Assembly: GCA_015680685.1 (NCBI GenBank)
Contig: MNCI01028376.1
Location: 190,431 to 254,430 of the forward strand
Length of the DNA stretch: 64,000 bases
Direction: 5' to 3'
Source: Gnetum montanum
Lineage: Eukaryota; Streptophyta; Gnetopsida; Gnetales; Gnetaceae
Shown: positions 48,863 through 60,500 of the stretch, piece after piece
How the letters are laid out: every line of letters begins with the position of its first letter
Numbering within the stretch: the first letter of the stretch is position 1
Notes under the pieces: generated by a model
What the model was told of the DNA's origin: nothing
The model's input: the letters and a program-made list of their open reading frames with translations, nothing else
The model's database searches: none
Program-made: the position numbers and the translations under genes

Positions 48863-48930
48863 GACGTTCACTTGGCCAAAATCACATGCCCAGATGACGC
48901 AAATGGAGATAGGAATGTGCCACGAGGCGG
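48863..48930 (+). repeat. Dispersed duplicated segment, copy 2
   Basis: Partner of 45126-45191, inside a 66-codon ORF (48750-48950) encoding KTFTWPKSHAQMTQMEIGM. Nature unknown. Confidence 0.45.
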
Positions 48931-48950
48931 CGAAGGATGCAAAGGGGTAA

Positions 48951-49798
48951 ATGGACATGGATGCCGGAACCATTCGAAAATTTTGAGCAGAAAGCTCCAT
49001 GATAAATTTAATGCAGAAAATTAATGCAGAAAATTATACTTTTAGAGAGGGTTCAGAATGGTCAACCTACATTTACCATAAAACTTTCCATAAAACTTTC
49101 TCCAATTCCTAGAGGCAAAGCAATTTTATTAGTTCTTTTATAGTCCTACAACTGCTAAGCTCACGTCACTTTCATAGTATAGAGAATACCAAGCTTTTTG
49201 AGAAAAAGAAATCAGACCTCTTAGAAAGGAAAAATGATATAAAAATTGAGAAGTTGAAGAGAATAGAGTAGCAATAAATTCTAGTTTTTAACATCAAGGA
49301 GGTAGAAACTAGAATTTTACCACTTCACAGATAAGATCTTCAATTTAGAGAGGAAATTTTTCATAGCTGTTTCTTTCATTGTTCTTCAAGCCGTGATTAA
49401 TTTATAACAGCATCGTGAGGGGAGAGAAGTTGTAGACGTTTTCGTTCTAGCCCTTTTCAATCCATTGCTAATAGGTTGGACACCCAGACAAGAGAAGCAT
49501 GGAACAGAGAGCCTTTATCAATCCATTTACAGGACGATGAAGTAGGAAGAGAAGCTCAATTACTGCATTTGGTAGAATCTTATTAAAAGCTTGGCAGAAT
49601 TTTGTGGTGCTAAGGGTCTTTCGGTAGAAGCTCTGGAAAACACGTTGAAGTGGAAACGTACTGTGAAAATGGATACTCGAACTTGGAAAAGCGAAACCTG
49701 TAATCAAGTTCAAAACACTTAACAGTTCCATGGTGCCATAGAACTGCAGTTTGGCTGCTGCAACTACCGTAACCACTCACTAAAAGACGTAGGGCGGG
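48951..49798. other. No gene assigned
   Basis: AT-rich with small tandem doublings, for example AATGCAGAAAATT near 49013 and CATAAAACTTTC near 49079. A 102-codon minus-strand ORF at 49468-49776 has no recognisable content. Confidence 0.35.
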
Positions 49799-50032
49799 CT
49801 AAGACAGTAAAGACGCAACAACGAGCTCTGCATCTGCCTTGACAGCCCTATCTTGTATTTCCTTTAGCGTCCATGTCCGAGTAAGATATATTGGCCTGCC
49901 TAACGGGTTTAGGCCATGGAATTTGTGCTTGGGCACAGACACCAGCGACATTTCTGGTGTGCGTTGAGCAACTTCGAGCTGATAGTCAAATTGGTCTTGT
50001 TGTTTATAGTTATGACAATCGGTAAATGGCAA
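49799..50032 (-). CDS. Exon-like ORF of unknown protein
   Basis: The minus strand encodes a stretch of unusually protein-like composition for this region: QLEVAQRTPEMSLVSVPKHK, FHGLNPLGRPIYLTRTW, then TLKEIQDRAVKADAELVV and a stop. I do not recognise it with certainty. The AG before AAATGTCGCTG (minus) could be a 3' splice site, so it may be a terminal exon. No upstream exon was found; the sequence at 50.1-50.6 kb is T-rich like an intron on the other strand. It could also be a fragment of a captured gene. Confidence 0.25.
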   Translation of the reverse strand: MPFTDCHNYKQQDQFDYQLEVAQRTPEMSLVSVPKHKFHGLNPLGRPIYLTRTWTLKEIQDRAVKADAELVVASLLS

Positions 50033-51064
50033 TTGGTAACTTTCTCTGTTGCAGTTCTATCAATTGGCAACTTTCACCGCTGCACCTCTGCCGATTGGAA
50101 TCTTTCTCTGTTGAACTTTCCTTCCTCCTCTTTCCTTCCGTTTGGCAACTTAGTTGCCTACCTTCCTCTTCTTTTTAGAATCTTTTTATTTTAGCATTTA
50201 GTTAGTTTCAGTTTATAACTTGTATGATTCATTCACATGTAGTAATAAAACATTTCAATTTTCTACTGTGAATTCAGTTCTTTGGTTTTCTGTAATTTTT
50301 TATCAATTAGTATCGGAGGCAGTTGAGTTGATCATTGGTGCTTGTCTGCTTGACCTTCATTTTTTTCTGCTTTGGAGGTCTCTCTTTTTGTTCACGGTGA
50401 AACAGTTTCATTTTATGTTTCTTTTGCTTTTACTTATCTGTTTTCTTTCCTGCATTATTTTCTTTTTCTTTTCTGCTGCTCTGCATTTCTAATTTTACAG
50501 AAACAGAAATTTCACCAAGATTATTTATTTATTTGCATATAAACAGAGGACTTTCTTTTGTTTTGTTTGTTTTTTTAACAACTCTTCCACTGAGCAGCAA
50601 CTGATCTTGGATTTAGACGAAAACGCCTTGGACAGTGTTGTGGGCGAAGGTGGTTTTTTGTATGCGGGCAGCTAACCCGTCAGGTCCATCCCAGGTGCTC
50701 AACAGGGACTGTGACTGACAAGTCAAGTGCAGGTGCCCAGATTGTCATTTTTGCACAACGCCAACGTTCCGCAAAAATCATAGACATTGCAATGGTTGAC
50801 GGGCACCGTTCAAACGAGGCTCCAACAGTGGTCGGTGCTGCCACAGTTGGAGTAGCTATTCATGTAATGATACCAGACTTGGCTTTCCTGCCAGATCCAT
50901 CATTGTCAGCACCAGAGAACTGCTTTGTTACGGTGAAGTTTTGTTTGGCTTTTTCATTATTTAATTCATTACTGAAGAGAATCATACCAAGGGTTAGAGC
51001 AAAAATAAATAAATTTGAAAGTGCTTTTCAACCTTTATTGTATTCAATTATAATTTTTTTTTTC
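50033..51064. other. T-rich sequence and an exon-like patch, unassigned
   Basis: 50.1-50.58 kb is T-rich on the plus strand, like a plant intron. 50.62-50.94 kb is more balanced and holds an ORF (50711-51082) with APTVVGAATVGVAIHVMIPD and APENCF. The word GCACCAGARAACTGCTTT also occurs at 45319. No family was recognised. Confidence 0.3.
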
Positions 51065-51190
51065 CTTGTGGATGTGAAGTAAGATCCCTTAGGTGGTTTT
51101 ATAAACCATTCTTTTTCTCCTTGTAGATGTGGAGCAAAATCCCTTGGGTGGTTTTATAACCCTTGTAAATATAGAGCAAGATCCTTTAGG
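51065..51190. repeat. Three degenerate tandem copies of a roughly 50-bp unit
   Basis: Copies begin near 51065, 51120 and 51160 with CCTTGTGGATGTGAAGTA, CCTTGTAGATGTGGAGCA and CCTTGTAAATATAGAGCA, each followed by AARATCCYTTRGGT. The first two also share GGTGGTTTTATAA. Confidence 0.65.
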
Positions 51191-51739
51191 TTATTGTGCA
51201 CTTGTGCGAATTGTGTATTCTCATGCAATATTTGCTTTGATGTTTTATATGTTGATATAATTAACTCATGTATTCTTAGAACTTATGTCTTAGAACTTGC
51301 TAGGATTTAGGATTGTGCAACATCTATGTGGGCTTGGAATTGGGTTCTTTTTTCTTTTAACTTGAAACATTAGGTATGAAATTTCTTTTGGTTGGTGGAA
51401 TCCCTAGGTAGCCACTTTATACTAGTAATTAAAGTGTAAGCTACCAAGAAAAGTTTGATATCTATTGATTTTTTTCAAGTTTCTCTTTTTTATGTAGACA
51501 TTGCATTTGTGGGCATGCAACTTTACATAGATGATTGTCATTCTCATAGATATCTTTGTTAAAACACATTCTTTTAGGCTATAGGAAGCCTTGAGTAGAA
51601 AGTGAAAACTAGAAAGAGTGCCTTTTGAAAAAGTGCAAGGCAATGATCCTTTTCCTACCCTAGAAGGGAGGTTTTTCAAGTTGGTTAAAAAGGCATATAG
51701 ACCCCCAAAATTATTGTGCCATTCATACTTACACCAACC
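51191..51739. other. AT-rich, nothing firmly assigned
   Basis: No domain recognised. May be the decayed interior of the element whose LTR-like sequence follows. Confidence 0.3.
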
Positions 51740-51870
51740 TTGATCATAAGACATGTGATAAAATGTGAAACTATGCAGCCTACAATATTGTAGTTATGAT
51801 ATCGTATCTTTGCATACATTATCGTAGATGCAATGTAGTGGATCATGGTCATATTTATAAATATCAAGCC
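51740..51870 (+). repeat. Orphan LTR-like fragment with ATATCG motifs and TATA box
   Basis: CTACAATATTG, TATGATATCGTATC and CATTATCGTAGATG are followed by CATATTTATAAATATC (about 51853-51868). The order, ATATCG-type motifs then TATAAATA, repeats that of the A/B LTRs. Probably a diverged relative. Confidence 0.35.
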
Positions 51871-52204
51871 ATTGTCACATTGAAAAGAAAAAAAACTTTC
51901 GCTAACACTTAGCTAGATTCTTGAAACACCCTAAAATTTCAAGGCACTCTTGCTTCACCAGGATCTTGGAAATGAGGCAAACATTTTCACAAGTGTAGTA
52001 GCCTCATGACAATTTGGCAGAAAATGAATGCACTGAGTTTAGACTATTCAGTTCAGCAAATTTTCTACCTTTAATGCTGACAGGCCTGATGGACTCTCCA
52101 GTATACCCACTTACGTGATCCACCTGGCTGACAGTATATTCAGAAATCATGCTTGGGATTGCCGGTGGTGCTCAGGATGCACAAAAAAATTTGGCAAATT
52201 TTCT

Positions 52205-53719
52205 AGTGATGATGTCTGCTACGCTACGCTACACTATGTAGCATAGTAGACCTTAGACGACAAGTGCTTAGCAACCAAATTGTTGCAAAATAGAGTGCTA
52301 CGCGTAGCAAAGGAAAAATAGAAAGGCCTAGCTTACCTAGTGATTCCAATTGCACTCGGAAAGCACTCCAACCTTCAAAACCAGTTGTCTTGTTCAACTT
52401 CAAGTCCTTCAGCAAGGTCTCTTACTAGAAAGTGGCAGATTGAGCAAAAAGCAGGATATGCCGGCTGTTATGCTATGCTACGCTACATAGCATAGCACAG
52501 CGTAGCAACAATACAAAAGCAACAACAAATGTCCTAAATGCAAGTTTAGCAAGTTCAGAGGCTCTCCTTCGCAAAAGGAAAAAGTTGCAGCTGTTAACAT
52601 GGTCAAAACTTCAAACAAGTGTTTGCAACTTCAGCACGAGTCGTAGATCAAGTTAGTTGCTACACTACCTAGCGTAGCACTGCATAGCAGAGATGCAAAC
52701 CAAATGAAGTGTTTCCAAAGTTAACCTAATGTGCCTCGAAGCTTCCAACAAATGCAGTTGACTTCAATGCAATTTTTCTTTCCAAATTGGTGGCTACACT
52801 GTGCTACGCAACATAGCGTAGCACAACGTAGCAAGCATCTATGCTAAGCCAACATGCTACGCTACATAGCATAGAAGGAAGCTATGCTACTTCAATGTGC
52901 CTCATTCCTCGTTTTCATCATTGTCATATTTGATTTCAGCATCTCTAATTTCGACAGCATGATTGCAGCGTGGTAGGTTCGCCATCGGCTTTGCATGTTC
53001 ATGCAACATGGACACGTCAGCATCACGCAAGTCCAGGACACATGGCATCTAGGCCTTATTTCTAGCTTGCTCTTGGCCCTATAAATACCCTGACGAGCAA
53101 TGCTCAAGGGGTTGGCAAATTAGGCGTTTGTTGGCAAAAAAGTTGGTTGGAAAATTTGGTTTGTGGTTGCCAATTTTGGGTAATTTTGAGCATTGTTGGC
53201 ATTGGTTGGCATTTTAGCAATTCAAAGCAAGTTGGCACTTTTAGCATTAGCACTTGGCATTAGCTTTTTTTCTTGTTGGCACTTTGTACTGTTGGCTGTT
53301 AAGCTTGTACTTGAAAACATAGTTGAGGCATTTTGAGCGTTCCAATCATTCCTGGACTCCCTATGCCCCTCCAGTATTGTACCACTTGTTATACATTTTC
53401 AAGCAGAGAAGAGAATCGAACCCACAAATTTGCGGTAGTGCATTTTCTCATCCCAGTTACTCTGTTGTTTCTATATTGTCATCATTGTTCAAAAAATTAT
53501 TTTCTTCATTATCGCATTTATTAATCATCAGTTAGATTTCACATATTTTGCGCTTAAAATGATGTTTACATAAGGTTAACTTACATTGACTAAGTTCCTA
53601 TCTGATCAACTAGACCGTTCAGGGCATCCCGTTTCCAATTTTATCTAGCATAGCCCTCGCATGGATCCAGGGTTAAAACTGTTCCCTCGACAACCTCTCG
53701 GTGTTTCCAACCATTGACA
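52205..53719 (+). repeat. 5' LTR of element C
   Basis: Ends CCATTGACA just before a PBS-like sequence. U3 (52210-52890) is full of words such as GCTACGCTACACTATG and the inverted repeat GCTATG-CTACGCTA-CATAGC (about 52469). TATAAATA is at 53080-53087. R/U5 follows with a GTTGGCA-rich stretch (53110-53310). The left end is proposed near TGATGATGTCTGC at about 52205, giving about 1.5 kb. Without the partner LTR it cannot be fixed. Confidence 0.55.
53080..53087 (+). promoter_or_regulatory. TATA box of the element C LTR
   Basis: TATAAATA in the context GCCCTATAAATACCC, about 900 bases before the gag ATG, as expected for a U3 promoter. Confidence 0.65.
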
Positions 53720-53723
53720 TTTT

Positions 53724-53741
53724 TGGTTGCTACAATTTTCT
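53724..53741 (+). promoter_or_regulatory. Probable primer-binding site of element C
   Basis: TTTTTGGTTGCTACAATTTT directly follows the LTR terminus CA. TGG is the usual start of a PBS (complement of tRNA CCA). The following CTAGCGCTAGAAGGAGGGCC resembles the leader of plant gypsy elements. The tRNA cannot be named with confidence. Confidence 0.45.
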
Positions 53742-53977
53742 AGCGCTAGAAGGAGGGCCTTTTGGTGCCTTTTCCATGTTTCACGGTAGTCCTACATGCG
53801 TTCTGTACCCCGTCACGCACTAACGTAAATGTGACATCCTTTTGCAGTTGTTTACACATTGTGTGGTATAGATCAGTCACTCCAACAATTCCTTTGGAAT
53901 CCTACAGGATAGAAAGCCTCCAATATCTGTTTGATCTCTTTTGTTTCTTGTTTACAAGCCCTTTCAGCTTTACAAAA

Positions 53978-56900
53978 ATGATTTCTTCAAGCACCGTAGC
54001 TACTACCTCTAACATTGAGGTTCCCCTCTCGGTTCAAGGCATCATAGGTGTCAAGCAGTTGCCCAGCCCAGTGTTGGGACCACACTGATCTCTTAGGATC
54101 CAAAATCAAGGACCTAAGGGCTCGGCTCAACAATATGAGCAGTATAACTTTCTTTGAGCTAAGGTTTAGGCAAACATGCCCTTATATGCACAAGAACTCG
54201 AGGACAAACGTGCCTTCGAGTTCGCTTATTGTAATGGGAGGGAATTTATTCTCACTCATGGCATTTCTATTCCTTTAACACAGATGCATTAGTGGCTCAT
54301 ATATTAGTTGATAGTGACCATTAAGCCTAGGGAGCCATGAGACATGATGTCTCACCCTGATGAGACATTCCAAGATGGGCAAGAGGAACTAGATTCCCAA
54401 TCTGGTCAAACCAACCCTGCCACCATCCCTTCCACTCCATCTTTCTAGACAAACCCACTCTTTACCACCACTCCCTTCATGATCACTTTTGCATCATCAC
54501 AACCCATGATTTCATCGGCAATGGGTAGCCATGCCATGCCCTCGGCGTATCAACATGCCTACTCCCCTATCTCATTCTTAGCCACTACCCCTTCGCAAAC
54601 TATTCCCCAATATATTCTCTCAGAGTATCACGCATCCATCATGGCTACCCTGCCCTACGTTTACACTGTGCCTACATCGTAGTTGCATGCAGCTTCCATG
54701 TCCATTCCTTAGTCTACACCTATTCCACCATCAGTGGCGGGCCCAGTCTTGCCCACATGGTGGACCCCATTCACTTCTTCTCCTATTTTGCAGCCATCGA
54801 AAATGTTCCAATACGTTCTTCACCAAACATACCAGGTCCCGCAAACAGTACAACCAAGCACGAGATTATGGTCTATCCCACCAGCCACACAAGTGGCCTA
54901 CCCTGTAGCACAACCAATAGCTGCTGCTCCAACAACACCACCTACCAAGAGGTGGACAGCACAACCAGCACCTTTCATAGGAGCCACCCCAACAACACTG
55001 CCTATGGGCCAGGTTGCTACCCTTTCCATGCCACAGATGGGAGCTACCTCTATAGCTCCCCAACCATCTGCATCGCCCCTGGGCCTGGATCAAGCATTCC
55101 AGCTCATCCAAACCCTGATTGAAGAAATCAAATGCCTCAAGATTACTGATTTTGACATAGTATAAGTCATGGACTTCTACCAGGATGATCCCATTAACCT
55201 GACATTTTCCATGCTAGCCTTACCCCCCGAGATGCCACTCCCCCATTTCACAAAATACAACGGGAAGGGTGATCCCAACATGCATCTTGTCACATTCAGA
55301 TCTAAGTCCCTTATTTTGCAACAATGGCCACATATGATCATTTGCATCTTTGCTATGTCTCTGATGGGGAAAGCCCTGGACTAGTACCGTGCACTTCCAT
55401 GCTCCTCCATCTCAACCCTAGAGGAGCTCCTGACCTAGTTCGTAACGCGTTTGGATCAACTAATGAGCGTGAAGAAAGATTCATTGGAACCAGTCCAGAA
55501 ATTCATACAGTGGTGGAGCGCTACCCTTAATAAGATCCGTGAGCCCATCACAGAGGCCCATTTTCTAGCCATCTTTAAGGGTACATTGAACGACTTCATC
55601 AAGTCCAAACTGTACTATCTCACTCCACAGACTCTTAGTCAGGCTTTCGCCCAAACAAAGAGCATACAAGATGCAACTGAGATGAGCATAGACCTGGCAA
55701 GGTTGCATACAAGAACATGTTCGCAAAGAAGGACAAGGGTAAGGTTGCAACAACCACAGTGGCCATTGTGGCAAACAAAGCCAAGCCCAAAAACAACAAT
55801 AAGAAGGCAGTCGTAGTAGCAACTAACCCCATGCCTGACCAGGGCAACACAGCTCAACCCTCCACATCTACATCCGAAGCATCTGCACTACCTAAGCCAA
55901 ACTTTGAGCATAAAGATCGCTCCAAGTATACCCCACTGCCCGTTAAGCCTTCAGAACTTCTGAAGCAATTATTGGTAGTAGGGTATATCCAACATAAGTA
56001 GATGTTAGAGGAGGAAGTCAAAAAACATCAACGGTACTACAAACTTCGTAGGAACCCATCCTTGGCCTTGGCGAATGAGCCACCAGTTCCTAAGAATTTC
56101 AGACTAGAGCAATTTTGTGACTACCATCAACAGTGCGGTCACAACATGGATTACTGCATGGCCTTAAAAGATGACATCCAAAGGATGATTGATCAAGTGA
56201 AACTAGTTTTAGATGAAAGCAACCCAGTGCATCCCGAAAATCATTCTTTGCATGTCTACATGGATCCTCTTAACGCCAACAACGTTGGCTACATTATCAA
56301 CACCATTGACATTGATAGTAATCCTGAACCATCCCAGCAGCCATTTGTAGTTCGTGTGCCTCAGCATAGCACACCAACATCACCAACGACTAAGCAAGCT
56401 CTGCAACAACCATTTTTCTTAAGAGTCCCTTCCTGAACATCCACCCCTGCACCACCTATTAGCAAAACCACACCACCGCCATGCGCATTAACATCGTTAG
56501 TGCCATTCGTCATTAGGGGGCCAAGCAATTCAAGCACCCTCACCTTGCATAAGACAACACCTCAACCTTCTCGTCCAAAGAAATGAGAAGAGCACTTGAC
56601 AGGTGAGGCGTCAACGAAACATATGTCCCTAGGTACTTCTAAGCCTTCGCCCTCACCCTCTGCATCTATGTCCTCGTTGCCAAAAGATGATGTTGCTACA
56701 CATGCACGGTCATCACCACCTCACCTGAAAGGGTCTAATCCCAGACCCCAAACTGTCCCTCCTTGGGAAATTTGCCTCTTGGGATGAATAGAAGAGGAGA
56801 AAGGTAGTAAACAAGAAGGTGGCCTAGACCTTTTAAGCACTCTCACCCAAGTCAAACAGGCTCTGAAACAAAAAAACACCACGTTGAGCCTGTATGACCT

Positions 56901-57000
56901 GATTATGACCTCTGCTACACACCTTTGGTTCACAGGTTAATGATAATCCCAATTAACAAGAACATGCCAACAGAAGAAAAAGAAATCCACTTAGTTATGG
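53978..57000 (+). pseudogene. Gag polyprotein of element C, well preserved but interrupted
   Basis: Starts MISSSTVATTSNIEV. A long Pro/Thr/Ser/Ala/Gln-rich N-terminal region (about 54400-55090) precedes the gag core: MPLPHFTKYNGKGDPNMHL (about 55230-55280), MSLMGKALD-YRAL, PVQKFIQWWSATLNKI, GTLNDFIKSKLYYLTP and AFAQTKSIQDATE (up to about 55690). A Lys-rich linker follows, then a zinc-binding segment CDYHQQCGHNMDYCMALKDD (about 56118-56178), the C-x-Y-H-x-x-x-G-H-x-x-x-x-C form common in Tat-type gag. A Pro/Ser-rich C-terminal part leads toward protease. There are about ten in-frame stops. One, in ALD-stop-YRAL, falls where gypsy gags usually have Trp. Gag would assemble the particle. Confidence 0.85.
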
Positions 57001-57079
57001 TTCCTTCTGCATTTGCAGGACAAAAGCCATCCTAATTGACTTTTTGCAATGATTCCATTAGGGAAGACCCTGAAAAGGG

Positions 57080-57482
57080 TTAGGTGACTACAACACCTCT
57101 TTTCATCATAATTCGGGTTAGCCAACACAAGATTTGAAGGGTACACATTGATGATGGGGCTGCTACAAACATCATCCCATTCCCTATAGTGGATAAGATG
57201 GGTTTGGTTGACCAAATCAAGCCCACGTTGATGTTATGTTTAAAGTTTTTCAACGAGGCACGAGTCGTACTGAAAGGCATGGTCCACATTAACTTCGTGG
57301 TAGGGGACCAGTTCCCCACTAATGCAACATTCATCATGGTAGAAGAGATGCTTGAGTTTAACCTGATCTTGGGGAGGTCATGGTTAGCACAACTTAGGGC
57401 CATATCTTTGCCCATACATCAGGAGATCCATCTACCCTATGTAGGTAGGGAGGTGGTAATCCATTTCGGGCCATCGTGCTAA
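57080..57482 (+). pseudogene. Aspartic protease of element C
   Basis: RVHIDDGAATNIIP (about 57130-57180) matches the gypsy active site D-x-G-A/S-x-x-N, here D-D-G-A-A. LKGMVHINFVVGDQFPTNAT follows, then EEMLEFNLILGRSWLAQL with the usual L-L-G-R-x-W end. An early stop lies upstream of the active site; the core itself is open to 57482. It would process Gag. Coding ends abruptly here: RT does not follow, and the 3' end of the antisense gene begins about 110 bases further. Confidence 0.8.
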
Positions 57483-57592
57483 TATATTTTTACACCATAA
57501 ACATGAAGTAGTCAGCTAGAGTTACATGTAACAACTAGAAAAACATAAATTGTTGCATCACAGAAAGTGACTAACCCGAGACGACCCCGCAT

Positions 57593-60500
57593 CTATCTCG
57601 AGGGTATGCAATCCAATCTAATCTCAAGGTGGTGCCAGACCTCCTCCTCTATAATATCTGCCCAATATCTATCACCCAGTTCAACGTTTGCTATAGGTTT
57701 CTCCTTTTTGATGGTCATCCATCTTGGCGATCTCGGAGAAAAGGAGGTAATGGCGGTCTCACTTGTGGGAATATTCACTTCCCGCTCAGGTGACTCAATG
57801 ACCATCATTTGTTTCATGAACTTGTTGTAGGTGTCAGAAGTACCAATGGCATCTAGGAATGCTTCATGAGTATACAACTTCACTGAAGCATCTTGGTATA
57901 GTTTGCGGTAGGTGGCAAGTTCTAGTTTATACATATGCTTGTGATTCTTTTGGAACTACCCCTACTCATAAACTTTAGTGCTATAGTCCTTCCAATCTTG
58001 GTTCTTCTGAGCCAACAAGTTCATCTGCATTCATTACTCAATTATCTCCTAGGTGACCTTGTTGTTGTGCCACACAACCATCCAATATCTTGCATAATCT
58101 ATGACGGCCATGTGCCAATTGCCATCATTGGTATCACAGGCCAGGAGGAACTCATTCCTGAAACGGAGGTCTCCCACCTTTGTAGTCAGATTGGCCATTT
58201 CTCTCTCCTACCTTTGGACCCTTTTCCATAGGTCTTCATTCACGTGACTATGCTCCCATAAGGAGCATGCCAAGTGCAACGCACATTTGCTAGCCTCGTC
58301 GTATATGCGATGAGGCACCTCGGTTACTTCAGGTGGGAATGTAGGTATGACGTCCACCTTTACTACTCGTTTCAGGTCCCACTTGAGGCGAGAGGCTGTT
58401 ATCACACGTAAAAGTGCATTAGTCATAGTAGCATAGCAAAGTTTGGCATCTCAAGAAGTCTAGCGTAGCAAGCTAAAGTCCTAGTGTCACCACTTTACTT
58501 ACCCACTTCTGGATCGACCTGTTTGAGATGGTTGATCATGTCGTCAACAACCCCCTACATGAACGTAAGCTTGTCAGGGGTCTTGGCCCATGGTTCTAGC
58601 CAAATCAAGGAAGGTTCTGTAGTGTTAATAGTGGTGTCTACCATATAACTAAATGCATCAGTAATGACCAAGATGGACTACAATAGAACAAGTGAGTAAC
58701 GCAAACAACAATATAAAGGCTCCTACCCAGCAAACCCTCAGGGGTGATAGCAGGGGGGATCGCCCATCAAAATACTGTTGAATATACTATCAAACTCACT
58801 GACATCTTATTGTAGCTCCCCTATTTGCTGGCTTAACACTATAACAACACCCTCTACGTTCATCTGTTGCTCTGATGCTGAAATGTGCTTAGCAAAAAGA
58901 TCATCAGCAGAGGTCCCTTCCCTATTGACCCGAGCTTCCTCTTTATTCACTGGGACCTTTTATTTTTAAGGCATCAGCATCCTCCTCATCAATGGGGGAA
59001 TCCTCCTCATTGGCAAAAACATCCTCCTCATCAACAGGAGCATTTTCTTTGTCGACGGGAGCTCCTTCCTTCATGATGAGAGTTCCTTCTGTCTTCACTA
59101 GGGCCCTTCCCTCTATGGCTAGGGCCCCCACATCTTTATTTACCACCCCTATTTTGGGGACCGACGTCTGTTCATCAACTTCTTCTTCTTCTTTTTCCTC
59201 TGACAGCAAAGCAAGTTTGCATTAGGCCATAGCATATTAACTCAAAATTGATGCTATGCTATCTAACGGAGCATAGCGTAGCAAGAATTAACCAAATAAG
59301 TGAAGAAACAAGAAAAACAACAAAAGCATTTACCAATGGGGGGCTGCATCCTGCATAGCTTGAACTGCAATGTCTGACCCTCTTCTTCTTTCGTACCGAG
59401 AAGTTTCTTAGCTAGATGAGACCTCTTTCGTCACAACTTGGTGGCCATAGTCTCCACGATGAGACGTTTCCCTTGCGATACACTATCTATAGTAGCAGGG
59501 GGCACCTTGCCCACATTTTCCTAGCCATGGAAGTTGCAAGCCACTTGATCCTTGGTCATCATGGAAAATGACTCCCCAATTGCTTCTGGGGGATCCTGGG
59601 CTTGGGTAGTCCGGAAGACTTGGCAGATCCATGGTTTGGAAATCTAGTTATGATCTTGCATAACCCAGACTCCATTCTCACGGACCACCAAGAATTCCAC
59701 GAAACATCACAAGCAAGCTACATAAAAGACATGATGCATGTTGAAACAAGACTCATGCTTCTTATGAAGCATGACCATTTCAGCTTGTAGGCCTTTGCAG
59801 AGATGCCTAGCCTAGTTGTAGTGGGCCCCCTCTTCCATGACCTCCCTCATCACCCAAGCTTGTTCAATCCCAATGATATTTCCTTGGGAAAGTATCTTGG
59901 GGAAAGAAAAGGCACGAAAGATGGGGTAAATGTCTTTGGCTACTCTTGGATTCGCTTTTGCCATAAGAATCTCCTTTTACCCCTTCGCCACCCCTAGCCA
60001 CTCTTCAATTTCCTCCTAATGGTTCATCTCTTTTTTGGTCTTTGCCTCTATGGGAGACCATCGGCAGGGACACCGAAGAGGTTCATGAATAGTTGCTCGT
60101 TGATTTTAAGGATCACTAGCACACCATGCATGCATGTGTGGAAGTAGTCTACCTTTTTAGAAAATGAGTCGACTAGGGCCATCATCTCAATAGCAGGGAC
60201 AGTCGGGTTCATGGCTAGGAACAAGTCCATGAGGCCAGCATCCTAAAGGTGTTTGGTCAGGGATTCTGCAACCCCACTGCAAAGCCAGCGTTGAGTCTCG
60301 TCTACCTCCCCATACTTGAAGTAGATGTTAGCTTCATGATGCCCAGAGGTAATCATCGTCACCTCCTCGAACTTCTTCACTACTGTAGTAGTTTGCAAAA
60401 AAGAAAAAAAAAACTTAGATAAAAATAGAAATAGTATAAAAATAAGAGTAACACTCGAACATGTAAGGGACTCACTATTTAGCTTACCAGGTTTAGACGG

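Noticed and set aside
54866-55111. Gly/Trp-rich minus ORF in the element C gag
   Set aside because: It is the antisense of the Pro/Thr-rich gag N-terminal region.
57567-57830. Plus ORFs over the antisense gene of element C
   Set aside because: They are shadows of exon 7; the minus frame is open, charged and helical and continues across a good splice junction.
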